A stretch of DNA of 64,000 nucleotides from Cladopsammia gracilis (Eukaryota > Cnidaria > Anthozoa > Scleractinia > Dendrophylliidae): NCBI GenBank assembly GCA_022457155.1, contig JAJGOT010000034.1:2537501-2601500 (forward strand), written 5' to 3'. Below, piece by piece: positions 1 through 9,693 of the stretch (within the stretch, counting starts at the first letter, position 1; each line of letters opens with the position of its first letter). The notes under the pieces were generated by a model, which was not told the origin of the DNA, did not search any database, and saw only the letters and a list, made by a program, of their open reading frames with translations. Made by a program: the position numbers and the translations under genes.

Positions 1-210
1 TTTTCAGGGTTTTCTTTTATAGGCGATTCTGTGTGTTTGTCAGTTGTCCGTGTTAAGGTTTTAAGGTTTTAGGTAAAGAATTCACTTATCAGTAAATCGA
101 ATGCCATTTTATTTTATACCTTTAGGGTTTTGGGGTTCAAAACGATTCAGCGATTAACATAAAAGGCCATGTCTGTTAGATTTCAGTTTTAACTCTTCCG
201 TTTTCTGTTA
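1..210. other. No gene recognised
   Basis: AT-rich sequence with short ttaaggttt-type repeats at 53-75. Nothing else stands out. Confidence 0.5.
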
Positions 211-780
211 AGCCCGGTTTCCATATGATCGCTACGATCGCTACGATCGCTACGATCGTTGCGATCGCTGTGATCGCTGAAAAAAATAGTTCAGCGATCG
301 CAGCGATTGATGGTTTCCATATGATCGCTGCGATCGCTACGATCGCTGAGAAAGTGAATGAAGATCGAGGGGACCTGGGTCTGACAATATCGTTTCGCCT
401 CATTCTTGAAATTCAACATAGCGGCTGTGAATTGTTTTAAAAATTTGTTGTAAAGACAGTCGTATCTTTGCACTTCTTCTATAAAAAGGGCCAAATTGCA
501 CCCTTTGAGTGAGCTTACGCAGTGCATCATGGTATTTTTGCCGTCGCTGCGATCGCTGCGATCGCTGCGATCGCTGGAGAGTGGTTTCCATATGATCGCT
601 ACGATCGCTACGATCGCTGAGATAGAATCACAGCGATCGCAGCGATCGTTGTCGCTGCGATCGCTGTGATCGCTACGATCGCTGGAGAGTGGTTTCCATA
701 TGATCGCTACGATCGCTGAACTTTTTTTCCAGCGATCGCAGCGATCGTAGCGATCGTAGCGATCATATGGAAACCGGGCT
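211..780. mobile_element. 570-bp foldback MITE built of GCGATCGC units
   Basis: Left end AGCCCGGTTTCCATATGATC, right end its exact inverse, each followed inward by runs of alternating gctacgatc/gctgcgatc octamer units. Flanked by TTA on both sides (208-210, 781-783), which is the target duplication of PIF/Harbinger-type elements. Internal GGTTTCCATATGATCGC copies at ~313, ~589 and ~693 show it grew by internal duplication. No transposase is present. Confidence 0.8.
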
Positions 781-848
781 TTACTATGTGTCTGCTTATC
801 AGCTTTCAGTAACTATCTTGTCTCTTATTTTTCAGTTCTAATTATTTT

Positions 849-1140
849 CCATTTTCCTTGTAAAGATCGAAAAACTGTGCACGGGCCAAATTTTTCAAAC
901 GAATAAACGTTTGCAACGTTTGGAGTAAGTAATTAATTCAATTTAAAACATTCATTCAACAGACATTTTCTTTGCAGAGATTAGTAAACTGTGCACAATC
1001 GCATTTTTCAAAAAAAAAAAAGGTTCCTAATTTTGGAGCAAAAGAATAATTTAGAACATTCAACAGACAATTGCTTGTCTCCATTTTCTTCCTAGAGATC
1101 TTGTTGTGCACGAGACCAACTTATCAAAATCAAACTAAAA
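849..1140 (+). repeat. Imperfect ~113-bp tandem repeat, about 2.6 copies
   Basis: Units start with ccattttccttgtaaagatc, recur near 968 and 1081, and share aactgtgcac, tttggagcaa and aacattcaacagac. A separate diverged copy lies at ~4330-4455. Function unknown. Confidence 0.65.
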
Positions 1141-2018
1141 TGTTTCATTCTGTGCTACATCTGAATGCCAGCAGAAAAACGTCTTTTCCTCCACTTAAAA
1201 ACTAAATTTAAGAGAACCCATTTATAATGCCCAATGTCTGGTTTTAAGTTTTACCCTAAACACGTTTCTTTTTGTCATTTGAAATTAATTATAGAAACAA
1301 ACAAATGGCCTAAATCAAATCAATTGGTTATACAGACCATGATAATAATAAGCGAAACCAAAGTAAAAATAATTCGTCTTTTTATAATCGGTCCTGTATT
1401 TCTTGTCGGAAAATTGGCTAATCGTCGGTTCTTTCAAACCTTTGTTCCACAAACTAAAGAGCCTGATAACGGCAAACAATAAAAATGACCATAAATGGAG
1501 ATAAACGGCGTCCCATTCTGTACTTAAAATCAAACCCAAAGTTCGATATGGGCCAAATTGAGGTGAATGTTTGATAAAATATCCGACAGCAACAAAACAA
1601 CAGAACCTATATTTCCTTATAGTAAACGCCACTTTATTCTATTCCAAGAAACTGTGCGGTTCAATTAATATTTTACTCAGTATTTGTGTCGAACTTGTTC
1701 AAACAAACAATTTTCAAATTGAGATCACAGGAAAAGATGTGCCAGTAGTTTTGAGAGTTTCCATTTCATCTTACGAAAACTTCTGCTAAAATGGCTGGAA
1801 AAGGATTTGAAAATTGACCTTGAAGGTTAAACGATATTTAAAAACCTGAAAATCATTTTCTGAGAATTGAAATTGAGCAACCAAGTTAAAAAAGGTTAAC
1901 TAAACTGTAATGATTTGTTTGAAGTGGTAATGATGCGCTGTTGACGTCGAAACGTTATCTGTTATTTTTCCTCAAAGGATAGCTTTTGCTTTTTTTTTCT
2001 TTTGGTGTGTATAACAGG
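1141..2018. other. Intergenic, nothing recognised
   Basis: AT-rich. Open frames on both strands here are of random composition and lack splice support. Confidence 0.5.
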
Positions 2019-2702
2019 TCTACATTGTAGTTCTGAAAAGAACTGTTGTTATTGACAATGACTGACGTTTCGACAACCTGAGCGGAGGTCATCGTTAGAG
2101 TCATGTGAATTTTAAGATGTTATTGGCTGTTGAGATTCAAGTCAGTGATTGGTGCCCTTCCATCTGTGCATTGATAGTGTATTGTTTGTCTGTTCAGTTG
2201 TAAAGTCGTTTGTTGGCCGCAGGTAGCTGTTGTTATCAGTTCAGTGGTGTTTGTTCTAAGTTAGTTAACCAACTTTCTAGAGTGAGTAGTTTGTAGTAGT
2301 CCATACTGTAGGGAAAGCATTCGACAGAGTCCCAGTCAATTCTACGATTGGTGTGCAAATAGTACGGTGCTCAGCCAGTTGCTGCATTTTATCTTGTATA
2401 CCGCTCCTTGTCCACCCTGGATCCAGAGGTCCGTTCTCTGAATATCATGAGTGAAATTAACCGCATAAACGGTTAGAAGAAGCTCGCGAGACGGACCTCT
2501 GGTCACTCGAATATACAACCTCATTTCCATGCGAGGATCTAGTTCAGAATCTGAACTAGGTCGCTGATTGGTTAGCTCCTACTTGTTTCCAGACTCTACC
2601 GGGAGTTAACGATGTAACAGCAACTTCGATTGGCTGGACCAAAACAATTCGCAACGGGCGCGTGAAAAACCGGTTTCCCAAAGTGAAGCCACACAAACAA
2701 CA

Positions 2703-2867
2703 ATGGCGGACGTAGATAGAGATCGCGGCTTTTTGCGATCTTTAAGAAACGCTGTGGATTACTCTTTAGTATCCAAATTTTCAAAATATCAGAGAACTAA
2801 AGCCAGTTTAGAAAGAAGCGCTGTTGAAATTTATTCAGCGCAAGGATGTCTTGAAAAGAGGTGTTGA
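2703..2867 (+). CDS. Doubtful short ORF, 54 codons
   Basis: Starts in a good context (acaATGGCGGACG) and reads MADVDRDRGFLRSLRNAVDY onwards. No homology is recognised, no clear donor follows, and it lies inside the retroelement relic. Listed only because the start context is strong. Confidence 0.15.
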   Translation: MADVDRDRGFLRSLRNAVDYSLVSKFSKYQRTKASLERSAVEIYSAQGCLEKRC

Positions 2868-2966
2868 CAGGCCAGACACGACTTATTAATTCGTGTTATC
2901 GTGGAGTGTGACCTTTAGAGTTTTGTTTGAACGAGGAAAATTTCTATCTCTATTTAATTTTTATCT

Positions 2967-3227
2967 CTAGCACGGAGGCGTGCTTTGGAGTTGCAGGTAT
3001 TCTCGCTGAACGATTTCGCTGACCACTGGTAGGTGACAGGAAGAGAAATAGGTGTACTGGATTAATTGCGTGCGGATATCAAGGATTCTTTGTTTGTTAA
3101 ATCTCTCGCCTTTGAAAACGGTTGTATCCAGAAAGTTTACTTCTTTGTCTGAGATTAATGTTTGTTTGCAAGGACAATAAAATCTTCTATCTCCTTTTCT
3201 CGACACTCTACAGTGAAAAAATGTCAT
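2967..3227 (-). pseudogene. Reverse transcriptase fragment, Penelope-like
   Basis: Contains FLDTTVFKGERF, RILDIRTQ and QYTYFSSCHLP, which match the consecutive FLDTTVYKGERF / ILDVRTH / QYTHFSSCHPP motifs of Penelope-like reverse transcriptases. The catalytic palm motifs and the GIY-YIG nuclease are absent and the frame degrades after SCHLP, so it is a dead fragment. Confidence 0.7.
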
Positions 3228-3808
3228 CGATGTATCTTTTCCACTGGAGTGGATTTGATTTAATATTTCTGTCTCGACCGCATTTTAAACATGTCAGCTG
3301 TTAGATTTAATGTAAACAAACAGACACGCGTTGGTCCCCCAAGGTTTAAAACCGGTTTGGTGAGATATCCGATCCACAAATCGCATGGAAATGAGGTTGT
3401 GTACTCGAGTGCCCAGAGGTTTTTATTTTTTCTCGGCGCGTTGCGCTTCGCCGCTCAAACTCGCCGTTTTCACTATATCTAAAAAATAAAAACCTCTGGC
3501 ACCCAGGGTACTCCTTGTCTATCGCTAGGTTCGTTTTGGCCTTTAACATTTGTTATTAGTTGTCGTAAAGTAGTACAAATGTAGTTTACAATTCACATGA
3601 CTCTGAAGACGACTTCCGCTCAGGTTGTTGAAACGTCAGTCATTGTCAACAACAACACTTCTTTTCAGAACTACGCTACCCTGGACGATCACACTCTACA
3701 GACTATTGATACTCCTGGGTTAAAAACATTTACAAGCTCTATATTGATCACCGGAAATACCGGCTTTCCTCAAAACCAGACATCAGGGCTGTATAAACTA
3801 AGCTCTTA

Positions 3809-3852
3809 AATATACGTACGATCAAATATACGTACGATCAAATATACGTATT
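3809..3852 (+). repeat. Short tandem repeat of aatatacgtacgatca
   Basis: About two and a half 16-bp units. No further meaning seen. Confidence 0.7.
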
Positions 3853-3890
3853 TTAGCATGGGCGACTGAGAATAATTTTCCGTGGATTAA

Positions 3891-4071
3891 GGCTGGTTTT
3901 CACTAGCGCATAAGCATAAGCACAAGCCAACATAAGCAGACTCAGTAACGTGTTATTCATTAGTTCCAATTGTTCGAACAAAACAGAACAATAGGCACTA
4001 ATGATCAACATGTTACTGAGTCTGCGTATGTTGGCTTGTGCTTATGCTTATGCGCTAGTGAAAACCAGCCC
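3891..4071. mobile_element. 181-bp foldback MITE with TTAA flanks
   Basis: Arms of about 65 bp beginning GGCTGGTTTTCACTAGCGCA are near-perfect inverses around a ~50-bp loop. TTAA flanks both ends (3887-3890, 4072-4075), as for piggyBac-type insertions. The ends resemble the element at 55781-56052. Confidence 0.75.
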
Positions 4072-4680
4072 TTAAAGAAAAAAAAGTGAAAAAAAAAGAA
4101 GCAACGCAACTTGTAAAGGCCCTTGTTCTCTTGTCGATGAGTTGAGGTAGGGATCGTGTGAAAAAAAAGGAGGCACTGACAGGTGAAAAGTGTCTTCAAA
4201 TATATATTCCCAATTGATTCAATTTTCAACACAATACCAGACTGAATTGAGAAATAATTGAATAACATTTTGCATTCTTAATTTGCTGAAATAATTTTGA
4301 AAAGGAAAGTTATGTTAGAACCGCCAATTTGACTTGTCCATTTCTACGACTCCAATTTATCAAAATCCTTTTACTTTTTAATGATCGTTTGCTAAGTTTG
4401 GAGCAAGTGATTCAATTTAGAACATTCAATAGACAATTGCTTGGCTCCATTTTTTAACACAATCCTAAACTTTGGTTAAAATGAAAATTATTGAACAAAA
4501 ACTTGCGCTTCTGAATTAACTGAAATGTTGCTAATTTTGTTTCTGGGAATCTCACGAATTTGTGAACAAAACACAAATTTTCATTCTGAGCATCCAGCTA
4601 GTTCATATCAAATCGTACTTCGTTTCAAAGTATAAAACTACCGAGGAAAATATGAAACAATATTTGGAAAAAGAAAGTCA
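4072..4680. other. Intergenic; contains a dispersed copy of the 113-bp repeat
   Basis: The only recognisable content is 4330-4455, a single copy of the unit tandemly repeated at 849-1140. Confidence 0.5.
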
Positions 4681-5076
4681 TAGACCCCTTTACGATTGCC
4701 AGGGCATGCCGGGTAATCAGGACAACATGGTGGAAAAATCAAAATACTACACACTAAATCTGAAGTGCATAGCAGTCAATTGTTGCTTTTTAGAAAACCT
4801 GGGTTCTTCCATACATTTTCTGTAATCAGGCAACACAAAAATTACATAAAATGTATGGAAGACTTCACATTTGCTAAAAAGTGACAAAGGACTGCCGTGC
4901 ACTCCAGATTTTATGTGTAGTATCTTTAAGCTCAAGAGTTACATTTTTCAAAGGTAAAATAACAAATATATCCAATTTGCAACAATTAAATGACATTGAG
5001 TTCTCATCCAATTTTTGATTTTTCCACCATCTTGTCCTCATTACCCAGCATGCCCTGGCAACCGTGAAGGGGTCTA
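4681..5076. mobile_element. Foldback element, ~396 bp
   Basis: Left arm tagacccctttacgattgcc..., right arm its inverse ending gaaggggtcta, sharing ccagggcatgc and accatnttgtcc. A nested central hairpin (cttccatacatttt / aaaatgtatggaag) lies near 4807-4862. No clear target duplication seen. Confidence 0.65.
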
Positions 5077-5886
5077 TTCTTTTATAACAGAAAATTTGAT
5101 AACTAATTTTGACGTGTACTGACAAAAAAAGAAGTTTTTGAAAAACTGTCAGTGTCGCGTTAATATGAGATAATTTTAAGAAATTGTATTTTATAACAGC
5201 CAATGTTGTCATGGAAACAAATAATTTGATGTGTCCAAATTAGGAATTTGAAGTTGGTTAACTGTCAGTGCCACCTTCCTTCAACATCAACCGAGGTTAG
5301 AACTGTAACGTTCATAGCAAACGCTGAGCAATCGACCACACAAAATGGTATTTCTTTTGTACGTGATTTTTTTTGTAAGCAATTATTACATTTTGACATT
5401 TGTTTTGCATAAAGATATGTTCACCGAAACCATGAAAAAAAACAAGACGTAAACTGAATCGTCAAATTATCAACCGTATAAATCAAACGATCGCTCAACG
5501 TCCAAATGGTGGCTGAGATTAAAGCTTAATTAATTAATGTTTATTTTGTTGTCTATGTCCCTATTAAAATTGTCAAACTTGAATTATTTTACCTAAGACC
5601 TTCCTCAGATTGCAAAACTTATGCTGAATTGACTGTTCAGAAAATTAGCAGCTAGTACCCGATTCAGCAAAATGAATAATCTTCAATATCCCCATGGTTC
5701 TTTATGTCAATTTGATAATTTGATAAGTTGATTCAGTCAATTAGCAGTCAGATCCGAATTCGCTCTTCCTCAGAATTAATACATTTGATACTAATACAAA
5801 CTAAAGTATTTTCCCCATGTCCAGCCACCATTTGTACAAAACAATATGTGAACTAAATAAAGTTCTTATCTTTGAAGAGATTCCTC
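5077..5886. other. Intergenic and probable 3' flank of the small gene
   Basis: AT-rich. Holds a candidate minus-strand AATAAA at 5540-5545 and nothing else recognisable. Confidence 0.45.
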
Positions 5887-5967
5887 CTAATTCGTCAATT
5901 CCAGTTTGTCCTCTTGAATTGTTTCTTGAGTCCTCCATTTTCCTGACTTTGATACTTTGTGAAGCTC
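5887..5967 (-). CDS. Small gene exon 4, terminal (81 nt)
   Basis: Acceptor ttatattttcag, then ELHKVSKSGKWRTQETIQED and KLELTN stop. Phase 0, continuous with exon 3. A possible AATAAA on the minus strand lies at 5540-5545. Confidence 0.6.
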   Translation of the reverse strand, partial: ELHKVSKSGKWRTQETIQEDKLELTN

Positions 5968-6792
5968 CTGAAAATATAAATGAACGATTGATAAGATAAA
6001 ATGTTCAATGTGTAGGGACGTGGTTTTATCAACAGTTAATGGTATACAATGAACGATTATAAAGGATTTCAAAATCTTGTGCGTGTCAACATTTGTTTCA
6101 AGGCCTTAGCTCCTTTTAAAAGTTGGGCTATAAAATGTTCTTTTGAAAGCATATTCCACACGAACGAAATTAACCAGGCAGAGACCCTCAGTTTACTGGA
6201 AGTCAGACAAACGTAATATGAAAGCGCGGAGAAGACGTCGTAAGACGAAGAGAATCTCAACGCACGTGTTCACTTCATCGAGCAAAATCTTATTCTCTTT
6301 CACTGAACAAATGGAATTTTTTGCGAAGCGACTCTTACCTTCGGTTGGCGTTGTGGAGCGACTTTTTCCTTGGTTGTACCTCTTCTCGGAGTCTTCCAAG
6401 TTGTCTCTAGAGCGCCAAAACGTTTTACAACTTGCGAGACATCTTCACACGAACACGACGGACCTGCTTGATTTGCGGCGAGGGCTACTAATTTTTCATG
6501 AATATTGATTATAAACTTGAGCCAATCGCTAACTTATACGTCAAAGATTTTGGGGTAAACAACGTTTGCACGCTTTTCAGTGATGAAAGCGAAATAAAGA
6601 AAGAAAACACGTGATAATAATGTTTCTTTACAAGAAGATATTTTTCTCAAATAAGGTGGTACCACGCAACAGAAAAGCATACATACCAATATTTTAAGCC
6701 GCTTCAAAACAATACTGCAAAAGAAGAACATCATCTTTTTTTGCATTTTGGACGCAGTGCGCCTTTTGTCGAATTTACCTAGCGCGTTTCAT
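5887..6792 (-). CDS. Small four-exon gene, 99-residue protein of unknown function
   Basis: Four exons join to exactly 100 codons (14+28+177+81 nt): start ATG at 6790-6792, stop TAG at 5887-5889. All donors are good (gtaaat, gtatgt, gtaaga) and acceptors 2 and 4 are strong (cttttgcag, atattttcag); the exon-3 acceptor (ggctcaag) is weak in pyrimidines but is the only in-frame choice. The protein begins MKRASIVLKRLKILFI, basic and hydrophobic, has a CSC pair near residue 35, a Lys/Arg/Gln-rich middle and an acidic tail ending EDKLELTN. I do not recognise it. It lies ~6.4 kb downstream of UBR4 on the same strand, with its own start, so it is probably independent. Frame closure over three introns is the main support. 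Confidence 0.6.
6339..6515 (-). CDS. Small gene exon 3 (177 nt)
   Basis: 59 open codons from FIINIHEKLVALAANQAG to PQRQPK, ending at a perfect donor AAG-gtaaga. The frame contains no ATG, so it would be missed by start-to-stop ORF searches. The acceptor is the weakest signal of the gene. Confidence 0.6.
6687..6714 (-). CDS. Small gene exon 2 (28 nt)
   Basis: Acceptor ttcttcttttgcag and donor gtatgt are both strong. Only one frame is open (IVLKRLKIL) and it is the one demanded by exons 1 and 3. Confidence 0.6.
6779..6792 (-). CDS. Small gene exon 1 (coding part, 14 nt)
   Basis: ATG AAA CGC GCT AG, then donor gtaaat; phase 2 out. The ATG follows acaaa, an acceptable start context. The 5' UTR would extend to the right; its limit is not visible. 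Confidence 0.5.
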
Positions 6793-7278
6793 TTTGTAAT
6801 CCGGGAAGGGGAATTTTTATTAACCCTCGGGTATACGAGGAACGGGGTGGATGCCACCCCTCTCAAAATTTCCTTAGCGGCTTTTATAAATTTGGGATGC
6901 AATACTTTTTCGTATCACACGTGATGTGGCCATGACAACCAATTTAGAAACGGACCATTAGAAAAATGATGGGGTTGGGGGAGGGGTAGGGAAAAAAAAT
7001 TTATGCGAGGGAAAATGCGAGGGAAAATGCCAGGGAAAAAAAAATCATGTAAATAAGAAGGCAAAGAAAAAAGAATTCGTGCAGAAGGAAAGGTTATTTA
7101 ATATATAAAAATAGCGCTCTTGGTCGATGTTTCAAAACTTCAAAATATTCTTGTGGCCCTACCTCTGGCCCTTAAAGTGTATATGACAGATATTTTTTTA
7201 TTTGCTTGATGGAATCTACATAGCGTTCTGATAAGAAAATCTAAAAGAGTTTTTTCGATATCGATTTTCTTTTCCGTG
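6793..7278. other. Upstream flank of the small gene
   Basis: Probable 5' UTR and promoter region of the small gene. No TATA box is obvious in the right orientation. A purine-rich patch (gcgagggaaaat repeats) lies near 7000-7040. Confidence 0.4.
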
Positions 7279-7544
7279 TTTTAGCCGTCTAAAAACGTGA
7301 AATTTCACTTCCGGTGGGTTACAATAGTCCTCTGGGACGTCAGTACAAGAATGCCAGTGTCGGGGTTTCTCAGTTCCTCCGTTTTTTGGTGCGTGTTGCT
7401 ACAACCACAGACAACACACCTCAATAGAACCATGTTTCTTCCTCAGGGCGTACCAAAAAATGCGAGGAACCGAGAAACCGGCATTCTTGTATTGACGTAA
7501 CAGCGGACCGGAAGTGAAATTTCACGTTTTTGGACGGCTAAAAC
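7279..7544. mobile_element. Foldback element, ~266 bp
   Basis: Arms gttttagccgtctaaaaacg... and its inverse, about 36 bp with one mismatch, containing gtgaaatttcacttccgg. The inner part also pairs loosely (aagaatgcc / ggcattctt). It abuts the next element with only a few bases between. Confidence 0.7.
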
Positions 7545-7553
7545 AGGGCTTAA

Positions 7554-8109
7554 CCCTATTCGGCCTGGGCTTTTTTTGAGTTCCTGAGCCTGGGGGGGGG
7601 GGGGGGGGGGGGGGCAATGAAACTTAGAGGGTACATAGTACATCCGAAACTGTCTCCTTTGCGGTCGGCACAATGGAACGATGACGTCATATGACGTAGT
7701 TATTAGGTAATTGGTTATACGGCCGCCATCTTGGATCCGCCATCTTGGATTTCTGAAATTTTTTAAAACCTCTTTAAAACCGTCCAAATTGACCCAAAAT
7801 TAATCAAAACCAATAAATAAATGCTAAATGACGTAAAAATATAAAAGTTATACTAATAAACATTGTTTTTCTTCATTCAAAGGTACAAATATGCAAATTT
7901 CAAAAAACATGGCTGTCAAAATCTTGTTGCCATGGAAACATCAAGTCACGTGATCAAAAAATTATCATACACAATTGTTGCCAGATAAATTTTAGGAAAA
8001 GTCACAAAGTTTGATGGCGTTTGAATACATATTAAAGAAGTTATGAACGTTCAAAGTTAGCGCGGGCACTTTGTGCCCCCCCCCCCCCCCCCCCCCAGGC
8101 CGAATAGGG
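7554..8109. mobile_element. 556-bp piggyBac-type MITE with opposed G and C runs
   Basis: Ends CCCTATTCGGCCTGGG are exact inverses and flanked by TTAA (7550-7553, 8110-8113), the piggyBac hallmark. A run of 23 G lies at 7592-7614 and a run of 21 C at 8076-8096, so the two can pair with each other or fold alone. No transposase. Confidence 0.8.
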
Positions 8110-9065
8110 TTAAGTCCATTGTTCTGTTGTTTGTTCTATTGTTTTCTCAGCCAATCTTGTGAGGCGTTCCGAAAGGTGCGTACCGCCTCCTGAATTGTAG
8201 GAAACCAATTTTTTTTAAAAAATCGCGAAATTCGCGAAATTAAACCGTCCCTAAAATTTCATGTAACAAGAACTCTACAAGTAGTAAAGTCGGGCTTTTG
8301 GGACTTGTAAGCGCCCTTAAAGCAGGGAATTAATCCAGTTGTTATGATTTCTTTTACAGTCGTTTCTCCGGTCACACAAGTTGTTCCGTCACGCACGTTA
8401 CTACGGCATTTGAAACCTTTAATCAGTCTTTCGCAATCACTAGTGCATGCAAGGTCCACTCTGATCTGTTCCTCGAAAAGAAAGAAAAGGAAATCTTTAT
8501 CGATTGGAACTCTCGCTAAATCGGCAATAATGTAACTTCCTTTTACTTGATATGTTTCGTTTCGTTATTTTCCTTTTTCTTATGTTGTAAATTGATTTTC
8601 ATTTTCACGATATTGATAATGGTTAGTTGCTATCTGATCTTTTTAATCTGATCTCTTATGACCTTGAAGTTGCTACGTCAAGTGATATGACGTCAGTTTC
8701 TGGTCATTTTTAACCCGTGAAAACACGCAAGCGTAATGAACGGGTTATCGGTAACGGTGGCTTATTCACTCACTCACTCACTCGCTCGCTCGCTCACTCA
8801 CTCGCTCCTTCCATCAGTGACGTAATGCTTTGTTACGAATGCGTTTGGTAACAAGAACAGCTCGAATCCAGCGATAGCAATACATAATTTTAAAGATGTT
8901 TCGCATTTGGAGTCTTTGAAGCAACATTAAAATCGATCTAAAAGGATTTTCCAATCGAGACACGCGTTTTGATGCGTATCTACCTTAAATAACAAATTTA
9001 GTGATAATAGACCAGTTTCGAATTCGCTATGGTCGCTGAACGGAAGCGTTGAAGGCGCATTGTTA
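8110..9065. other. Intergenic with one unresolved open frame
   Basis: On the minus strand 8259-8459 is open and Cys-rich (LACTSDCERLIKGF, TTCVTGETT), preceded by a pyrimidine tract ending in gag, so it could be an exon. A second minus frame is also open across 8425-8550. I cannot link either to other exons or to a family. A CACT/CGCT simple repeat lies at 8767-8808. Confidence 0.3.
8767..8808 (+). repeat. Simple repeat (CACT/CGCT)n
   Basis: Tetranucleotide run alternating cact and cgct. Confidence 0.9.
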
Positions 9066-9212
9066 CAGGGTTAGACTCGACCTGATGTAAAATATTCACA
9101 AATTCAGGCGAGAAGATGACCTGTTCAGAGCTCTGTCTTGTTTAATTTTCATATTTCACGCACCTTCTGCCGGTATTTGTGAATATTTTACATCAGGTCG
9201 AGTCTAACCCTG
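9066..9212. mobile_element. 147-bp Tc1/mariner-type MITE
   Basis: Inverted ends CAGGGTTAGACTCGACCTGA of about 40 bp, flanked by TA on each side (9064-9065, 9213-9214). The 5'-CAGGG end and TA target fit mariner-family elements. Confidence 0.75.
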
Positions 9213-9289
9213 TATCAATGTGTCATTGGTGTTTGAATTCAGCGGTAATTTTAAATACGAAAATGGCTTATTGAGCATGTGTTCCTCAA

Positions 9290-9341
9290 TGGTTTCGTGG
9301 GCTAGCGCGGGATTTGCACTCGGGAGGCACGGGTTCAATTC
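9290..9341 (+). mobile_element. tRNA-derived SINE head
   Basis: Polymerase III A box TGGTTTCGTGG (9290-9300) and B box GGTTCAATTC (9332-9341) at tRNA-like spacing. No intact tRNA fold, so it is a SINE remnant rather than a tRNA gene. Confidence 0.55.
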
Positions 9342-9538
9342 ACGCTCAGCACCAATTCTTTTCTTCGAGAACTGGACGTTATGAAAGTGAAAGTGCCTTC
9401 GTCAAAAATCCTTAAGTTTAATTTAAAAAATTATCGCACCCTGTCAGTGTCAAAACATAGGCTCACCGCAATATTGCTTTACGTGTTAGCATTTCTTATT
9501 TACGGGTTGGCTCTTAGGAGCCTTTAATTATCTGTATA

Positions 9539-9693
9539 CAGCTATTTCAATTAACGTTGTCGGATGAAAAAGGCGAAAAGCCAAGACCGCAAGGAAGTAT
9601 GGGATGTTTATGCAATGGCTATTAACCCTAACCCATACTACCTTGCGGTCTTGGCTTTAAGCTTTCATCCGACAACGTTAATTGAAATAGCTG
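9539..9693. mobile_element. 155-bp foldback MITE, copy 1
   Basis: Nearly perfect palindrome with ends CAGCTATTTCAATTAACG, flanked by TA. A second copy is at 20695-20848. Almost the whole element is arm. Confidence 0.85.

Larger units (their letters stand above)
2019..3700 (-). mobile_element. Penelope-like retroelement relic with inverted arms
   Basis: Outer arms near 2019-2110 and 3590-3690 are inverted copies sharing gactgacgttt, aacctgagcgg and gagtcatgtgaatt. A second inner inverted pair (near 2394-2550 and 3345-3520) shares cagaggt hairpins and caacctcatttccatgcga. Between them a minus-strand reverse-transcriptase fragment survives. Inverted terminal repeats plus this RT type are characteristic of Penelope-like elements. 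Decayed and incomplete. Confidence 0.65.

Noticed and set aside
53..80. Telomere-like ttaagg/ttagg repeats
   Set aside because: Only three imperfect units that do not match TTAGGG arrays.
225..780. GCGATCGC octamers recalling the cyanobacterial HIP1 motif
   Set aside because: Here they are tandem and inverted units of one foldback element, not a dispersed genome signature. Nothing else is bacterial.
6143..6508. 121-codon plus-strand open frame
   Set aside because: It is largely antisense to exon 3 of the small minus-strand gene. That reading has matching splice sites and closes in frame, while this one has neither.
9290..9341. Functional tRNA gene
   Set aside because: A and B boxes are present, but the paired arms and acceptor stem of a tRNA do not form. 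It is better explained as a SINE head.
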